Source: Vibrio spartinae
GTDB taxonomy: Bacteria > Pseudomonadota > Gammaproteobacteria > Enterobacterales > Vibrionaceae
Length of the DNA: 64,000 bases
Assembly: GCF_024347135.1 (NCBI RefSeq)
Contig: NZ_AP024907.1
Span: 1,293,001 to 1,357,000, forward strand
Direction: 5' to 3'
Shown: positions 39,447 through 48,782 of the stretch, in pieces
Layout: every line of letters begins with the position of its first letter
Position numbering within the stretch: the stretch's first letter is position 1
Translations under genes and position numbers: made by a program
Notes under the pieces: model-generated
What the model saw: the letters and a program-made list of their open reading frames with translations, nothing else
Database searches by the model: none
Told to the model about the DNA's origin: nothing

Positions 39447-40316
39447 GTGAACCCCCATCATATCTCCCGCATCAATGATATTCTTTTTTATATTCACAAA
39501 GATATCAGTAGAGAGCTGTCAGCCAAGGCGCTCGCCGAGGTGGCCGCTTATTCTGAGCAGCATTTCCACCGAGTGTTTAAACGAACGGTTGGTGAGTCAA
39601 TTCATCAATATATCCGGCGCACACGGATGGAATATGCAGCCAATCAACTGATGTTTGATCCGACATCTTCTGTGTCCGAAATTGCTAATAACTGTGGTTT
39701 CAGTTCGGCATCCTCGTTTAGTCGGGCGTTTAAGGCAACTTTTCATCTGTATCCCGGTCAGTGGCGACAGCATGATATGGAAGTCGCAGAAAAACCGTAT
39801 CTCAAAGACCCTGAAATTGCGGCCGGATACCAGCGCGTCGCCACTTGCCCGCTCCAACCGGCGAAAATCCTCGATGTGCCGGGGCGCATGGCTGCTTACG
39901 TGCGACATACGGGATACAATCGTTCGATTCGCCATGCGTGGTTAGTGCTGCAAGCGTGGGCGGACAGCGAAGGGCGGGATTTTTCCACTCAGTTTGGGTT
40001 GCATCATTCGAATCCCGCTTGGGTCGCGCTGGACAAATGCCGTTACGTCGCCTGCCTTGAAATCGACCGGCCCTTGTCGTTTCGGGGGGTGGTCAATCAA
40101 ATGATGATCCCCGGTGGTTTACATGCCGTGTTTCATTTACAGGGCGTCTATGGTGACCTGTTGCCATATATCAGCCTGATTATGGAACAGTGGTTACCGA
40201 CTTCTGGGTTTAAGCTGCGTTCGACACCGGCTTACGTTCACTACCAGCAAAATCATTTTCTTCATCCTGAGGAACAGTTTGAGTTGGATTTTTATCTGCC
40301 GGTGAAGTTTTTTTAG
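39447..40316 (+). CDS. AraC-family regulator with GyrI-like effector domain
   Basis: 289 residues from GTG 39447. Two AraC helix-turn-helix motifs occupy residues 5-105 (LSAKALAEVAAYSEQHFHRV; VSEIANNCGFSSASSFSRAF). A GyrI-like small-molecule domain fills 125-289 (CLEIDRPLSFRGVVNQMMIPGG). DNA-binding at the N-terminus and sensor at the C-terminus is the Rob/SoxS-like layout. Divergent from the aminotransferase, its likely target. Confidence 0.88.
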   Translation: MNPHHISRINDILFYIHKDISRELSAKALAEVAAYSEQHFHRVFKRTVGESIHQYIRRTRMEYAANQLMFDPTSSVSEIANNCGFSSASSFSRAFKATFHLYPGQWRQHDMEVAEKPYLKDPEIAAGYQRVATCPLQPAKILDVPGRMAAYVRHTGYNRSIRHAWLVLQAWADSEGRDFSTQFGLHHSNPAWVALDKCRYVACLEIDRPLSFRGVVNQMMIPGGLHAVFHLQGVYGDLLPYISLIMEQWLPTSGFKLRSTPAYVHYQQNHFLHPEEQFELDFYLPVKFF

Positions 40317-40550
40317 ATACATTGACCTCTCCGTCATTGCGTCATCGACGCTGAGGGCATTTCCCATTGTATAGGGGTAAGATGCCCTAATCTGTCAATG
40401 CTACCTTATTCATACGGTTCTGTGAGATCAAACGAATTAATATCAATGTAAAAGCAGTAGTGTCTACCAGCATCATACAGATAATGGTGGGTTAAACGGG
40501 CTGTGAGTCCTTTGACTCAAGCAATTCGTAATTTTTAAGGAATTCAAGCA

Positions 40551-41303
40551 TTGGACATTCCACGGATTTTCAATATTACAGAAAGTGCACACCGCATCCA
40601 CAATCCATTCACGCCTGACAAGTTCGCGACTCTCGGTGCTGCGTTACGGCTTGCACCGGAGGACCGCATTCTGGATCTCGGCAGTGGCTCGGGTGAGATG
40701 CTTTGTACCTGGGCCCGTGACTACGGTATTGTCGGCACCGGTATCGACATGAGCCCGTTGTTTACGACACAGGCAAAACAGCGAGCTGAAGCACTCGGCG
40801 TTGCCCATCAAATTAAGTTTATTCACAACGATGCCGCAGGTTACGTCTCTGACGAGCAAGTCGATGTCGCTGCTTGTGTCGGTGCCACATGGATTGGTGG
40901 CGGTGTCGCCGGAACCATCGAGCTTCTGGCAAAAAGTTTGCGACCTCGCGGTATCATTCTGATTGGTGAACCTTACTGGCGACAGGTGCCGCCAACGGAA
41001 GAGATAGCCAAAAAGTGTCTTGCTAACGCAATCTCCGACTTTCTCAGTCTGCCAGAGTTGCTCGCGTCGATTGGTCACCTCGGTTACGACGTGGTTGAGA
41101 TGGTTCTCGCCAATCAAGATGGTTGGGACCGATACGAAGCGGCCAAGTGGCTCACAATGCGCCGCTGGCTTGAAGAAAACCCTAACGATGAGTTGGCTGA
41201 AGAGATCCGCGCCAAACTGAGTACAGAGCCTGTACGCCATGCCGCCTACACGCGGGAGTATTTGGGGTGGGGTGTGTTTGCGTTGATGCCACGGCTGACT
41301 TGA
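40551..41303 (+). CDS. SAM-dependent class I methyltransferase
   Basis: 250 residues. The SAM-binding motif ILDLGSGSGEML is near residue 45 and GTGIDMSPLF supplies the ribose-binding acidic residue. The only start with a ribosome site is TTG 40551 (AAGGAA nine bases upstream). Substrate unknown. Last gene before the repeat-rich accessory region. Confidence 0.85.
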   Translation: MDIPRIFNITESAHRIHNPFTPDKFATLGAALRLAPEDRILDLGSGSGEMLCTWARDYGIVGTGIDMSPLFTTQAKQRAEALGVAHQIKFIHNDAAGYVSDEQVDVAACVGATWIGGGVAGTIELLAKSLRPRGIILIGEPYWRQVPPTEEIAKKCLANAISDFLSLPELLASIGHLGYDVVEMVLANQDGWDRYEAAKWLTMRRWLEENPNDELAEEIRAKLSTEPVRHAAYTREYLGWGVFALMPRLT

Positions 41304-41334
41304 ATGAAGTGAAGCATGGTCAGATATTTTTCTG

Positions 41335-41724
41335 CCCAGCCTCCGGCCCCCGAATTTTGACGCACAATTTAGTTTCTCGATTTCAGTAACATCGGTACTC
41401 AGTGCGCCAGTTACTCTTGCCAAGATGCAAGCGTAACCAGAAAATCTTCTTGTTTGGCTGAGTCAGGTGTTGTCCAGAACCGTCTTTTACGGGCGTCCTG
41501 CCCGGAAAAGCCTAACCATTCTTCCTTGAATGGTTTTCTTGGTTCGGTGGTTTGTTTGAGTTGAGTGAAACATGTTAAAAGCCGACTTGGTTGCTTTCGA
41601 AGATGGAAAGTAATCGCGCACCAAACCACTGCATCACAATTTTCACTGATTGTTAAAACGCTGCAATTTTGTACAAACCTTATCGATATCAAAAAATATC
41701 ATGTGTATATCAATTTTTCTGGCG
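41335..41724 (+). repeat. Hairpin-rich repeat, array 1 (unit 1 plus truncated D module)
   Basis: One unit of the element also found at 43119, 43591, 49049, 49525, 51958, 52424, 56011 and 56496. It contains the core A module (41335-41512), the AACCATTC/GAATGGTT hairpin and the first 80 bp of the D module. This is the most diverged copy. Its main hairpin (41410-41437) has different stem bases but still pairs. Confidence 0.85.
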
Positions 41725-41806
41725 GTGGTAAGTGATACAGAACAATGACAGGATGTTATACGGCAGGATGCTGCCTAATAATTGTTAGTTGCTTAATCAG
41801 CTTCAG

Positions 41807-42085
41807 CTACTCAATTGGGAATTTTTGCTTTTGATGAAGAACTCGCATAATACGAATATTAGAATCATCGACAAAGTACGAAACGATCATTGATACTTCA
41901 GAAATGATAAGTAATCGACCTCGAATTCCATCACGTTGAACACCCATTAATGGTTGATCGTTAAGGTTTTCAACTTTAGCTTCAATAATGTCGTCGGTTC
42001 TTTCTGCGACATCAGGGTTAAAATCATATAGAAATTCAAAGATTTTTTCGCGGTCATTTAAAGATTCTTCTTCCCAGTAAATCAT
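41807..42085 (-). CDS. RelE/ParE-family toxin
   Basis: 92 residues of the ParE/RelE fold (MIYWEEESLNDREKIFEFLY, then GRLLIISEVSMIVSYFVDD and IRIMRVLH). Usually a ribosome-dependent mRNase or gyrase poison. The ATG overlaps the antitoxin stop by one base (TAATG). Such pairs are common in Vibrio integron cassettes, and a GTTATAC core lies at 41755-41761 just beyond the stop. Confidence 0.88.
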   Translation of the reverse strand: MIYWEEESLNDREKIFEFLYDFNPDVAERTDDIIEAKVENLNDQPLMGVQRDGIRGRLLIISEVSMIVSYFVDDSNIRIMRVLHQKQKFPIE

Positions 42086-42366
42086 TACTGACCTCGATTA
42101 CGAATTTTAGCTTTGCGTGCAGCCATGCGATTTTTGGCAGACTCATGGTCAACAAACACAGCACGGCCAGAATCAAATTTGTCAAATGCGAGATTAACTT
42201 GTTCAGTAAGCCAACCATCGTGGGATAATGCTTTACGTTGTTGTTCTGCTAGCTGTTCAGTGAGTTCGCGGCAAGCGTCACTAAGAGTTCGACCTTGGCT
42301 TTCAGCCATTTGTTGGGCTAAACGTTTTGTTTCTTCATCAACACGAAACTGAATTCTGGTATCCAT
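42085..42366 (-). CDS. RelB/DinJ-family antitoxin
   Basis: 93 residues from ATG 42366 with AGGAG seven bases upstream. Ribbon-helix-helix N-terminus (MDTRIQFRVDEETKRLAQQM), followed by a toxin-binding C-terminal tail rich in Lys/Arg. Represses its own operon and neutralises the toxin encoded next. Confidence 0.85.
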   Translation of the reverse strand: MDTRIQFRVDEETKRLAQQMAESQGRTLSDACRELTEQLAEQQRKALSHDGWLTEQVNLAFDKFDSGRAVFVDHESAKNRMAARKAKIRNRGQ

Positions 42367-42486
42367 GAGTAACTCCTGAATTTTTTGTGTGTACAAATGT
42401 TAGCACTGGTATTGGTGAAGGGCAATTAACAAATCGAAGCAATTGACAAAAATACCTGTCATGAATTTTGGTCCCCCATTCGCAAA

Positions 42487-42530
42487 GGCACATAACAAAC
42501 GCGTCAATTGGGACTGGTTTTCCGCTGGCG
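42487..42530 (+). repeat. Truncated Vibrio attC (VCR-type) fragment
   Basis: ATAACAAACGCGTCAA followed by GGGACTGG and a GCTGGCG stretch is the left arm of a Vibrio attC. The right arm is absent: the sequence switches to GC-rich DNA of unknown origin (42531-42700). This is a broken integron cassette boundary. Confidence 0.65.
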
Positions 42531-42756
42531 CTACAAACCAACCCATTACGCGGGCGCTGACGGATCCCTTCATGATTTTTCAAGCCCTGAATCGCGGCGA
42601 CGTGCAGAATGTCGAGCGTGAAGGACGATCGAGCCTGGACAGGCTGTTTACGGGGCTTGAGGACGTTAGCAGCGAGGAGCATGAAATGCGAATTTACTGA
42701 AAGAGGATAGATTGTTATCTTTACTGGCGACAAACAAATTAGACAGGAACAAAGAT

Positions 42757-43086
42757 ATGACTATCAACGAAAACGAAACTGCCGTCACTGTGGTTCTATG
42801 GGAAGCGAAGGCGAAACCAGGCCGCGAAGCGGATATGAAGGCTTTTATAGCCAATGCAGTTACTGCATCGCGCCATGACGCCGGCAACATCGACTATGAG
42901 GCACATGAAGTTGAGGGTGAACCTGGAGTGTTTATCATCTACGAGCGCTGGATCAGTCGCGCAGCGCTTGATGCTCATCTCGGCGCTCCCCGGATGCAAT
43001 CATTGGTACCTCAACTTATGGACATGATGGACGGTTCTATTGAAGACGGCATACGTATCCTTCGTTCTTTCAGACCGGCTGAATGA
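42757..43086 (+). CDS. Antibiotic biosynthesis monooxygenase (ABM) domain protein
   Basis: 109 residues from ATG 42757 (AGGA eight bases upstream). Dimeric alpha/beta-barrel ABM fold (VVLWEAKAKPGREADMKAFI; VFIIYERWISRAALDAHL). Usually acts on quinols or polyketide-like aromatics without a cofactor. A short GC-rich frame fragment (42531-42700) lies upstream. Probably acquired with the adjacent broken cassette. Confidence 0.85.
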   Translation: MTINENETAVTVVLWEAKAKPGREADMKAFIANAVTASRHDAGNIDYEAHEVEGEPGVFIIYERWISRAALDAHLGAPRMQSLVPQLMDMMDGSIEDGIRILRSFRPAE

Positions 43087-43118
43087 GTTTAGGAATCAAA
43101 AAGGTCAGATGGGTTCTT

Positions 43119-43868
43119 CCCAGCCTTCGGCCCCCCGAATTTTGACGGACAATTACGTTTTGCGATTTCAGAGGCATTGGCACTCTGTGCGCCAGTTCAT
43201 CTTTCAGAGATGAAAGACGAACCAGAAAATCTTTTTTGTTTGACGGCGTCGCACGTTGTCCAGAACCGACTTTTACGGACGTCCTGCCCGGAAAAGCCTA
43301 ACCATTCATCCGTGAATGATTTTCTTGGTTGGGTGGTTGATTTGAATTGAGTGAAATCTAAAGAAAGTCGATTTGGTCGCTGCTCTCAGGGGGAAAAATC
43401 CCGGATGGATTTTTCAGGATTGCTTGAGCAGGATGCGAATCAATCCGACCCTGATAACGCGTACTGAACCTAAAAAGATGCTTTTGGTTCCTTTTGCATC
43501 ATCAAAAGGAACTGGGGCGCTGTCGGAGATGTCATTGAAATCGGCAAAAATAATCGCGCACCAAACCGCTGCACCTCAATTTTTATATTCCCCAGCCATT
43601 GGCCCCAAATTTTGACGCACAATCTCGTTTTTCGGTTTCAGAGGCATTGGCACTCTGTGCGCCAGTTCATCTTTCAGAGATGAAAGACGAACCAGAAAAT
43701 CTTTTTTGTTTGACGGCGTCGCACGTTGTCCAGAACCGACTTTTACGGACGTCCTGCCCGGAAAAGCCTAACCATTCTCCCGGAATGGTTTTCTTGGTTG
43801 GGTGGTTGATTTGAATTGAGTGAAATCTAAAGAAAGTCGATTTGGTCGCTGCTCTCAGGGGGAAAAAT
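43119..43868 (+). repeat. Hairpin-rich repeat, array 2 (units 2 and 3 in tandem)
   Basis: Units start at 43119 and 43591, 472 bp apart. The first is complete (hairpins H1 to H5; the H4 stem GAAAAATCC/GGATTTTTC is at 43393-43415, the H5 stem GTTCCTTTTG/CAAAAGGAAC at 43487-43512). The second breaks off inside H4 at about 43868. Both share a GGACGTCC variant of H2, showing one copy arose from the other. Confidence 0.88.
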
Positions 43869-44095
43869 CAGGACGAACTTTTTATTTTTGTTTATAACCA
43901 AATGATTTTATTGAAATTAATTAAAATTTTGCTTATTAAAAAACCGATTTTATACACGCATTGCTACACGCAATTGTTTTGAATAATCATAGACTTACAT
44001 GAACAACAATGAAGTACCTAATTTAAGGTTTGCTTGATTTTTAAACATATTGACTATCTTTGCAAGTCCTGATTTTGCAGGAAAAGGGCTGATAC

Positions 44096-44123
44096 AAAAA
44101 GAGCCACAACATTATGCGGCTCT
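44096..44123 (-). terminator. Rho-independent terminator of the nuclease/ankyrin operon
   Basis: On the minus strand AGAGCC pairs with GGCTCT around 12 bases, followed by TTTTTG. It lies about 50 bp after the ankyrin gene stop. The segment 43869-44095 is AT-rich and empty. Confidence 0.75.
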
Positions 44124-44171
44124 GAATGGCTTCCGTTTTAAATAACAGCTTTACTTATAGTTGGGCTTTAT

Positions 44172-44678
44172 TTAGTAATGACTGACTAATTCAATGATTT
44201 TAGGATCAACACCTACGATTTTATGAATCAATTCACGAACGGAACAGCCATCATCTTTTTCATCAGGGTTAGCACCATATTCAAGCAATATTTTCACAAC
44301 CTCATAAGGAATTGGCATTCGATCAAAAGCCATTCTCAACGCACTAATACCATCAGCATCTTGATGTTCGATCATCTTATCCGCACCGTTTTCCAACAAG
44401 AGCCGGATCCCCTCAACGTTGCGTTGGCGAACGGCATATATCAGTGGCGTATAGCCATAGCTATCAATTGCGTTGACATCCAGCCCTTGGTCAATCAGAT
44501 ATTGGATAGATACCGGTGGAGTTTTTCTAGTTACCGATTTGAATGCGTAATGTAAATATGTCCATTTATCATTAGCCGTGATTCGATGAATGTCCTTGCC
44601 GTTTGCAATTGATCTTTTCACAGTTTCAATGTCACCACGAACTATAGCTGAGTAAGGTTGATTATCTACATTATTCAT
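44172..44678 (-). CDS. Ankyrin-repeat protein, probable immunity protein
   Basis: 168 residues with three to four ankyrin repeats (DSYGYTPLIYAVRQRNVEGI; DADGISALRMAFDRM; VVKILLEYGANPDEKDD). The start overlaps the stop of the nuclease gene (ATGA) and has AGGAG at the right distance. Small ankyrin proteins directly after nuclease toxins are known immunity proteins. That role is inferred from position. Confidence 0.8.
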   Translation of the reverse strand: MNNVDNQPYSAIVRGDIETVKRSIANGKDIHRITANDKWTYLHYAFKSVTRKTPPVSIQYLIDQGLDVNAIDSYGYTPLIYAVRQRNVEGIRLLLENGADKMIEHQDADGISALRMAFDRMPIPYEVVKILLEYGANPDEKDDGCSVRELIHKIVGVDPKIIELVSHY

Positions 44679-46237
44679 TGTGATCTCCTGTCACTTAAAA
44701 AGTCTTTCATGTCTTCCAAAATATCCTCTAATTCATCACTGCCCGGTTTCTCATTGACATGACTAAGGTTGGTCTTGGCATCCTCAATCAGAAAATAGTC
44801 AGGGTGTGAATTCACAAAATCATTCAATTCTTCCTGAGTCATACTCATCTCATCAGCCGCTCTGAGTATCCGTCGGTTTTCCAAGCCTTTTTTATGTCCA
44901 TAATGCCAGTCGGTTAAGACTTTGCCTTTTTTATCCGTGAAGTTACCATTTTCATCTCTTAAAGCCTCTGCTTCAATCTGCCGTTTGGTATCAGCCCTCA
45001 ACGTTGTCCGGTCAAGGTTTGGTTTCGGGTACTTGCTCGCACCAAACTGACCATTCGGTTGACGGATTTGATGACTATAGACCACATACAGTGGTGGTAA
45101 TCCGGTATCGGCCGGAAAGGTCAGAATATAGTCTTGTAAATCCGCATCAGCAATTGGCGTGATGTAGGTGTTATCAAATTCTTGGCCTTGCTCAGCCTCC
45201 GGATACACCCAGATATTGTAAGTTTTCAGGTCAGGAATCGGATTAACCAGAATCGGTTTACCGCCAAAATCGCCGCTCATCGGTATCCATTCAATAGTGA
45301 CATCCGGCTCTAACGCAACGACAAATTTATCACCGACCCGAGTCACTTCACGCTTGGGAATATCTGCCCCATTGACGTGATAGCCGTAAATCCGATTATC
45401 AGCATTGAACCCTAAGCGGATATTGGTTTCAACCGTGGTTTTATCCATCAGGTCATTTTCATTGTACAGCGTGCCGTCACCAAACTGGCTGGGCAGAAAT
45501 GCGGCCAGAATGCCAGCCCGACCGACAATTTTCATCGTCAGGTTCGGCAGCTCTGCCAGTGCTGCACCACCAATACGCGTTAAAAAAGCGTCTTCAGTCG
45601 CTGCCGTCCCAATCCCCTGACCAATCGCCAGCGTATAGGTAGCATACTCACCCAGAGAAGAGAGTTGCTCTCTTTGTGTACCGATATCACACGTTCCTCT
45701 CGGCACAAGGGCAGATTTGGCAAAACGTGAGGGTTTGAGCGGTGACTTGTTAAACGAGTCTTGCCATGATAACGGGGGCAGTTGAATATTATCTAATTCC
45801 TGTATTCGTTCCTGACGCTGTTTTGCCAGCCGCTCGGCTAAAGTGAGTTTCACAGGTTCACGTTCAACATAAGGCTCGGTATACACCGAGGCATTCACAC
45901 TGCCGGAATAAGTCGAACCAATGCCGTGATTAACCAGCTCAACCCGTGCGGTATAGGCCTTGTATGCCAGCCAGTCGAGCTGAGGCTCAACCTCGGGATT
46001 GACTCGCCAGTATCGATTGCCCCATTCATCCCGATCCCGAATCAATAAGGGGATGGATGGTGTATCAGTGAGTAAGACTTGATGGCCGCTGCGTAGCTGT
46101 TCGAGAAAATCAGAACAGCGTATTCCGGCAGGCGTCACGGATTTGATATCCGATTCGTGCAGGGATGAAAAATCCCCTTCAACCTGAGCAAATTCATACC
46201 TCATTAGGTTGTAGATTTGAATGGTTTGATAGTTCAT
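44675..46237 (-). CDS. S-type pyocin-domain protein with GH-E-like HNH/EndoVII nuclease tip
   Basis: 520 residues. The middle (about 270-388) is a pyocin S domain (RLGFNADNRIYGYHVNGADI, IWVYPEAEQGQEFDNTY). The C-terminus at 437-500 has DWHYGHKKGLENRRI, the GH-E motif of an HNH/Endonuclease VII-type nuclease, and SHPDYFLIEDAKTNLSH. The N-terminal 260 residues lack the usual receptor-binding domain of colicins. The toxin may therefore leave the cell by another route, for example type VI secretion, which is inference. Followed by its ankyrin immunity gene. Confidence 0.82.
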   Translation of the reverse strand: MNYQTIQIYNLMRYEFAQVEGDFSSLHESDIKSVTPAGIRCSDFLEQLRSGHQVLLTDTPSIPLLIRDRDEWGNRYWRVNPEVEPQLDWLAYKAYTARVELVNHGIGSTYSGSVNASVYTEPYVEREPVKLTLAERLAKQRQERIQELDNIQLPPLSWQDSFNKSPLKPSRFAKSALVPRGTCDIGTQREQLSSLGEYATYTLAIGQGIGTAATEDAFLTRIGGAALAELPNLTMKIVGRAGILAAFLPSQFGDGTLYNENDLMDKTTVETNIRLGFNADNRIYGYHVNGADIPKREVTRVGDKFVVALEPDVTIEWIPMSGDFGGKPILVNPIPDLKTYNIWVYPEAEQGQEFDNTYITPIADADLQDYILTFPADTGLPPLYVVYSHQIRQPNGQFGASKYPKPNLDRTTLRADTKRQIEAEALRDENGNFTDKKGKVLTDWHYGHKKGLENRRILRAADEMSMTQEELNDFVNSHPDYFLIEDAKTNLSHVNEKPGSDELEDILEDMKDFLSDRRSQ

Positions 46238-46405
46238 TTGACGTTGTGTCTGTATGAATTCAGTTCATATCGATATAGGAGAAGTATTGTACAACAGCGT
46301 CATAAAAGATGATCCATTATCAATAGAATCAGATGGTTAATATGGTTTACATTCCATAAATAGGGGGATTTACTGCCTTATTGATGAATAGTAATCACGT
46401 TGATG

Positions 46406-46609
46406 CTACTTCTCAGCTTTTGGTCGTTCATAGATCCCGTCAAAAGAGACCAGCTGAACTTCGATTACCCCACCAAAGTATTCAATTTTGACTCGTGGGT
46501 CATCTTGCTGTTTTAGCTGAGCGCTGAAGGTTTCATAAAGGGATGCAATAAACTCTCTGACAGGTTGATCAGCATCAAGCAGAGAGTGAGATGATTTATC
46601 TTGTTTCAT
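46406..46609 (-). CDS. Unrecognised 67-aa protein upstream of the nuclease gene
   Basis: From ATG 46609 the frame gives MKQDKSSHSLLDADQPVREF and ends in SFDGIYERPKAEK. Soluble, no recognised family. It lies 170 bp upstream of the nuclease gene in the same orientation, and may be an adaptor or an unrelated small protein. Confidence 0.5.
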   Translation of the reverse strand: MKQDKSSHSLLDADQPVREFIASLYETFSAQLKQQDDPRVKIEYFGGVIEVQLVSFDGIYERPKAEK

Positions 46610-46726
46610 AAGCCTACCAACATCGTGTGTAACAAATGAGCGATGACGCAATGCAACCGCTTCTGTTTATTCTTATTTATATGAATGATTTATATTTTGC
46701 TCTCCATTTCTAAAAGGAGAAACACA

Positions 46727-46950
46727 ATGGAAATCAATCAAATTATTCTCAATGAAAATCTATTCAGATATGCTTTATATCGGAATGAACAATCTGATGA
46801 GTATGTGATACTTCTATTAGGTTCTTTGCAAGAGTATTTACACAGACTTTAATGTCAGATCATCCTGATATCCCAAGAAATAAAGCGATAGCAAAAGCTA
46901 TAAAACAGAATATATCTAAATTTTCAGATGAAAGACGAAATATTTTTTGA
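46727..46950 (+). pseudogene. Two overlapping small frames, possibly one frameshifted gene
   Basis: AAAGGAG precedes ATG 46727, which opens a 41-codon frame (MEINQIILNENLFRYALYRN) ending at TAA 46850-46852. A second ATG overlaps that stop (TAATG) and opens a 32-codon frame (MSDHPDIPRNKAIAKAIKQN) to 46950. Either two coupled peptides or a gene split by a frameshift near 46825. No family recognised. Confidence 0.4.
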
Positions 46951-47103
46951 GATATTGATAGAATTAATTTTAAAAAAATCATCAAAAATATAATACACAT
47001 GCATTAATTAAATATAGAAAATAATCAGATAGTTAAGATATCAATTTTTATAGTTGTTTTTTCTTACCAAGGAATGCATACGATTCTAGTTTTTTAGCAC
47101 ATA

Positions 47104-48003
47104 TCAAGTCAACTTAAAATTATACTCTTTTATTGATAATTGGGATATTAATTGAATCACTTCATGTTTTTGATGAAGGTTGAGCCGACGGAAGGCTTCT
47201 ACAATCAGAATATCTCTATAATGCTGATATCGTCTCAGTTGGTGGAAGGCATAAAACTGCTTCATCTCACTTGTAAAATCAGCATGAGAGTTTGTATTAA
47301 AACCAAGGCGAACCCTAGCACCAATTGATATGGAGAACGGGACCGTTTTACGCTCATTTTCCAAGACATCGTACTGATATTTTGATAGCCCTAAGACTCT
47401 CGCCATGATGTTAGGTGATATACCATTTTCGAGTCGAAACCTCTTCATCATAATGGCGACAGAGCGATAATAATCAATCGCAAAAGCTTGTAAATCTAAT
47501 ACACTGGGTGGGAACAGTTGGTCATATTCTTTTTTACTGTAAAAATTATCTTTTACATTATTTTTGAAGATTAAAAAACTCTGTTTTGAATCGTTATCAA
47601 GTAACATATAGACCACGTCAAGAATGGAATTAAATTGTTTAGACGATAACCTACCAATATATATCAATGCTTTTATAGCACTATCATCCATTCCACGGAA
47701 TTGCTCTTTTACCTTTAAGCCATAGTAAAAGCTGGTTGAAGGAACCATTGTGACCCATGAATAGGCAGCAACAAAATGAATTGGTCTCATTGATAAATAA
47801 CTTTGTTGCATATATTTTTTCAAAGTTTCTCCGCTAAGTCCTCTAAATCGTTTTTGCAATTCATTAAAAGTAATTCCTTGTATTCTTTTTACATAAGACA
47901 TTCCCATAGCAATATCAGAGTCTATATTTTTCAATGTCTCATTTAAGTGTGCGATTTCTTGATCAGATGCAATTACAATTTTGTTGTTCTTTTGATTAGC
48001 CAT
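47104..48003 (-). CDS. Unrecognised 299-aa protein with C-terminal XRE-like helix-turn-helix
   Basis: From ATG 48003; a TTG two codons upstream is less likely. Most of the protein is helical with no known domain. Around residue 205 is a helix-turn-helix (RLENGISPNIMARVLGLSKY, then VLENERKTVPFSISIGARV) like that of XRE repressors. The gene is AT-rich, single, and lies between two toxin/immunity sets. It may regulate them, but there is no direct sign. Confidence 0.65.
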   Translation of the reverse strand: MANQKNNKIVIASDQEIAHLNETLKNIDSDIAMGMSYVKRIQGITFNELQKRFRGLSGETLKKYMQQSYLSMRPIHFVAAYSWVTMVPSTSFYYGLKVKEQFRGMDDSAIKALIYIGRLSSKQFNSILDVVYMLLDNDSKQSFLIFKNNVKDNFYSKKEYDQLFPPSVLDLQAFAIDYYRSVAIMMKRFRLENGISPNIMARVLGLSKYQYDVLENERKTVPFSISIGARVRLGFNTNSHADFTSEMKQFYAFHQLRRYQHYRDILIVEAFRRLNLHQKHEVIQLISQLSIKEYNFKLT

Positions 48004-48188
48004 ATACAAACTAGCCTAATAATGAATATCCCATTAATTACATAGGCACAGAGGTTATTAATTTTTTCAGATATGTCAATCTTGTTTGTGTGTCATTTTG
48101 CTCACAATATCTATGAATAATTAATTTTACATCATCTGTTCAATATATGTTTTCACTAATCGCTATTATTAATTAACACAAAATACAC

Positions 48189-48416
48189 TTATTCACAGAA
48201 CTCCAAGTTAAAAGAAGGTGCTAAGCCGGACTCTATCTGCCACGCAAAGACACGGGTGATGAATTCACGTCCGGCAGTTATCACCCCTTTTAAAGCCCTG
48301 ACCAATTCGTTATCACAATATTGGCTGGTTTTCACCGCTCCGGTGGTTTGGTTAACAGCAAGCTTATAATAGGGCTTAAATACCTGTGCTTGGCGCTCAC
48401 AGAATACACCGCCCAT
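48189..48416 (-). other. Open frame of unknown nature beside the orphan DNase module
   Basis: A 75-codon frame with protein-like composition (YYKLAVNQTTGAVKTSQYC; ALKGVITAGREFITRVFAWQ). It runs opposite to and slightly overlaps the DNase module. Possibly the remnant of a gene into which the toxin tip was inserted. Not recognised. Confidence 0.3.
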
Positions 48417-48778
48417 TTGCTGAAGATATCACCGGCCTGTGGTTAGAAGCCGCCGAGAAAGAGCTAGGCTCTCCGGTGCCGTCGCAAATTGCGGATCAGC
48501 TCAGAGGACAGAAGTTCGAAAGCTTTGACAAGTTCAGGGAAAGCTTTTGGTTGACAGTGAGTGAAGACGGAAATTTGTTATCGCAGTTTGCGTCAAAGAA
48601 CCAACGATTAATCAAAAAAGGACGTTCACCTTTTGCTTTACCTCAAGAACATGTTGGTAAAAGAAGTCGATATGAAATTCATCATGTAGAAGAAATTCAG
48701 CATGGTGGTAAAGTCTATGATGTTGATAATATGAGAGTTATGACGCCTAAAAGTCATATAAATATTCATAGGAAATAA
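48386..48778 (+). CDS. Orphan colicin/pyocin-type HNH DNase toxin domain
   Basis: Only the C-terminal killing domain is present. Similarity to the E2/E7/E9 DNases begins near ITGLWLEAAEKELGSPVPSQ and runs to the HNH site (EIHHVEEIQHGG, DVDNMRVMTPKSHINIHR), which is complete. The translocation and receptor-binding domains are missing. The first residues from GTG 48386 have no ribosome site and no family support. So this is a detached toxin tip, either silent or waiting to recombine behind another N-terminus. Its immunity gene follows by 4 bp. Confidence 0.85.
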   Translation: MLGAHRIHRPFAEDITGLWLEAAEKELGSPVPSQIADQLRGQKFESFDKFRESFWLTVSEDGNLLSQFASKNQRLIKKGRSPFALPQEHVGKRSRYEIHHVEEIQHGGKVYDVDNMRVMTPKSHINIHRK

Positions 48779-48782
48779 CAAA

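Noticed and set aside
41411..41692. Open frames inside the repeat units, for example at 41411-41692 (minus), 49419-49706 (plus), 52318-52605 (plus) and 55905-56330 (plus)
   Set aside because: They run through hairpin stems, start and stop at different places in each copy because of indels, and lack ribosome sites. The conserved signal is pairing and not protein.
42443..42700. 85-codon plus frame before the ABM gene
   Set aside because: It begins inside the broken attC arm and continues into unrelated GC-rich sequence. Likely a chance fusion at a recombination junction.
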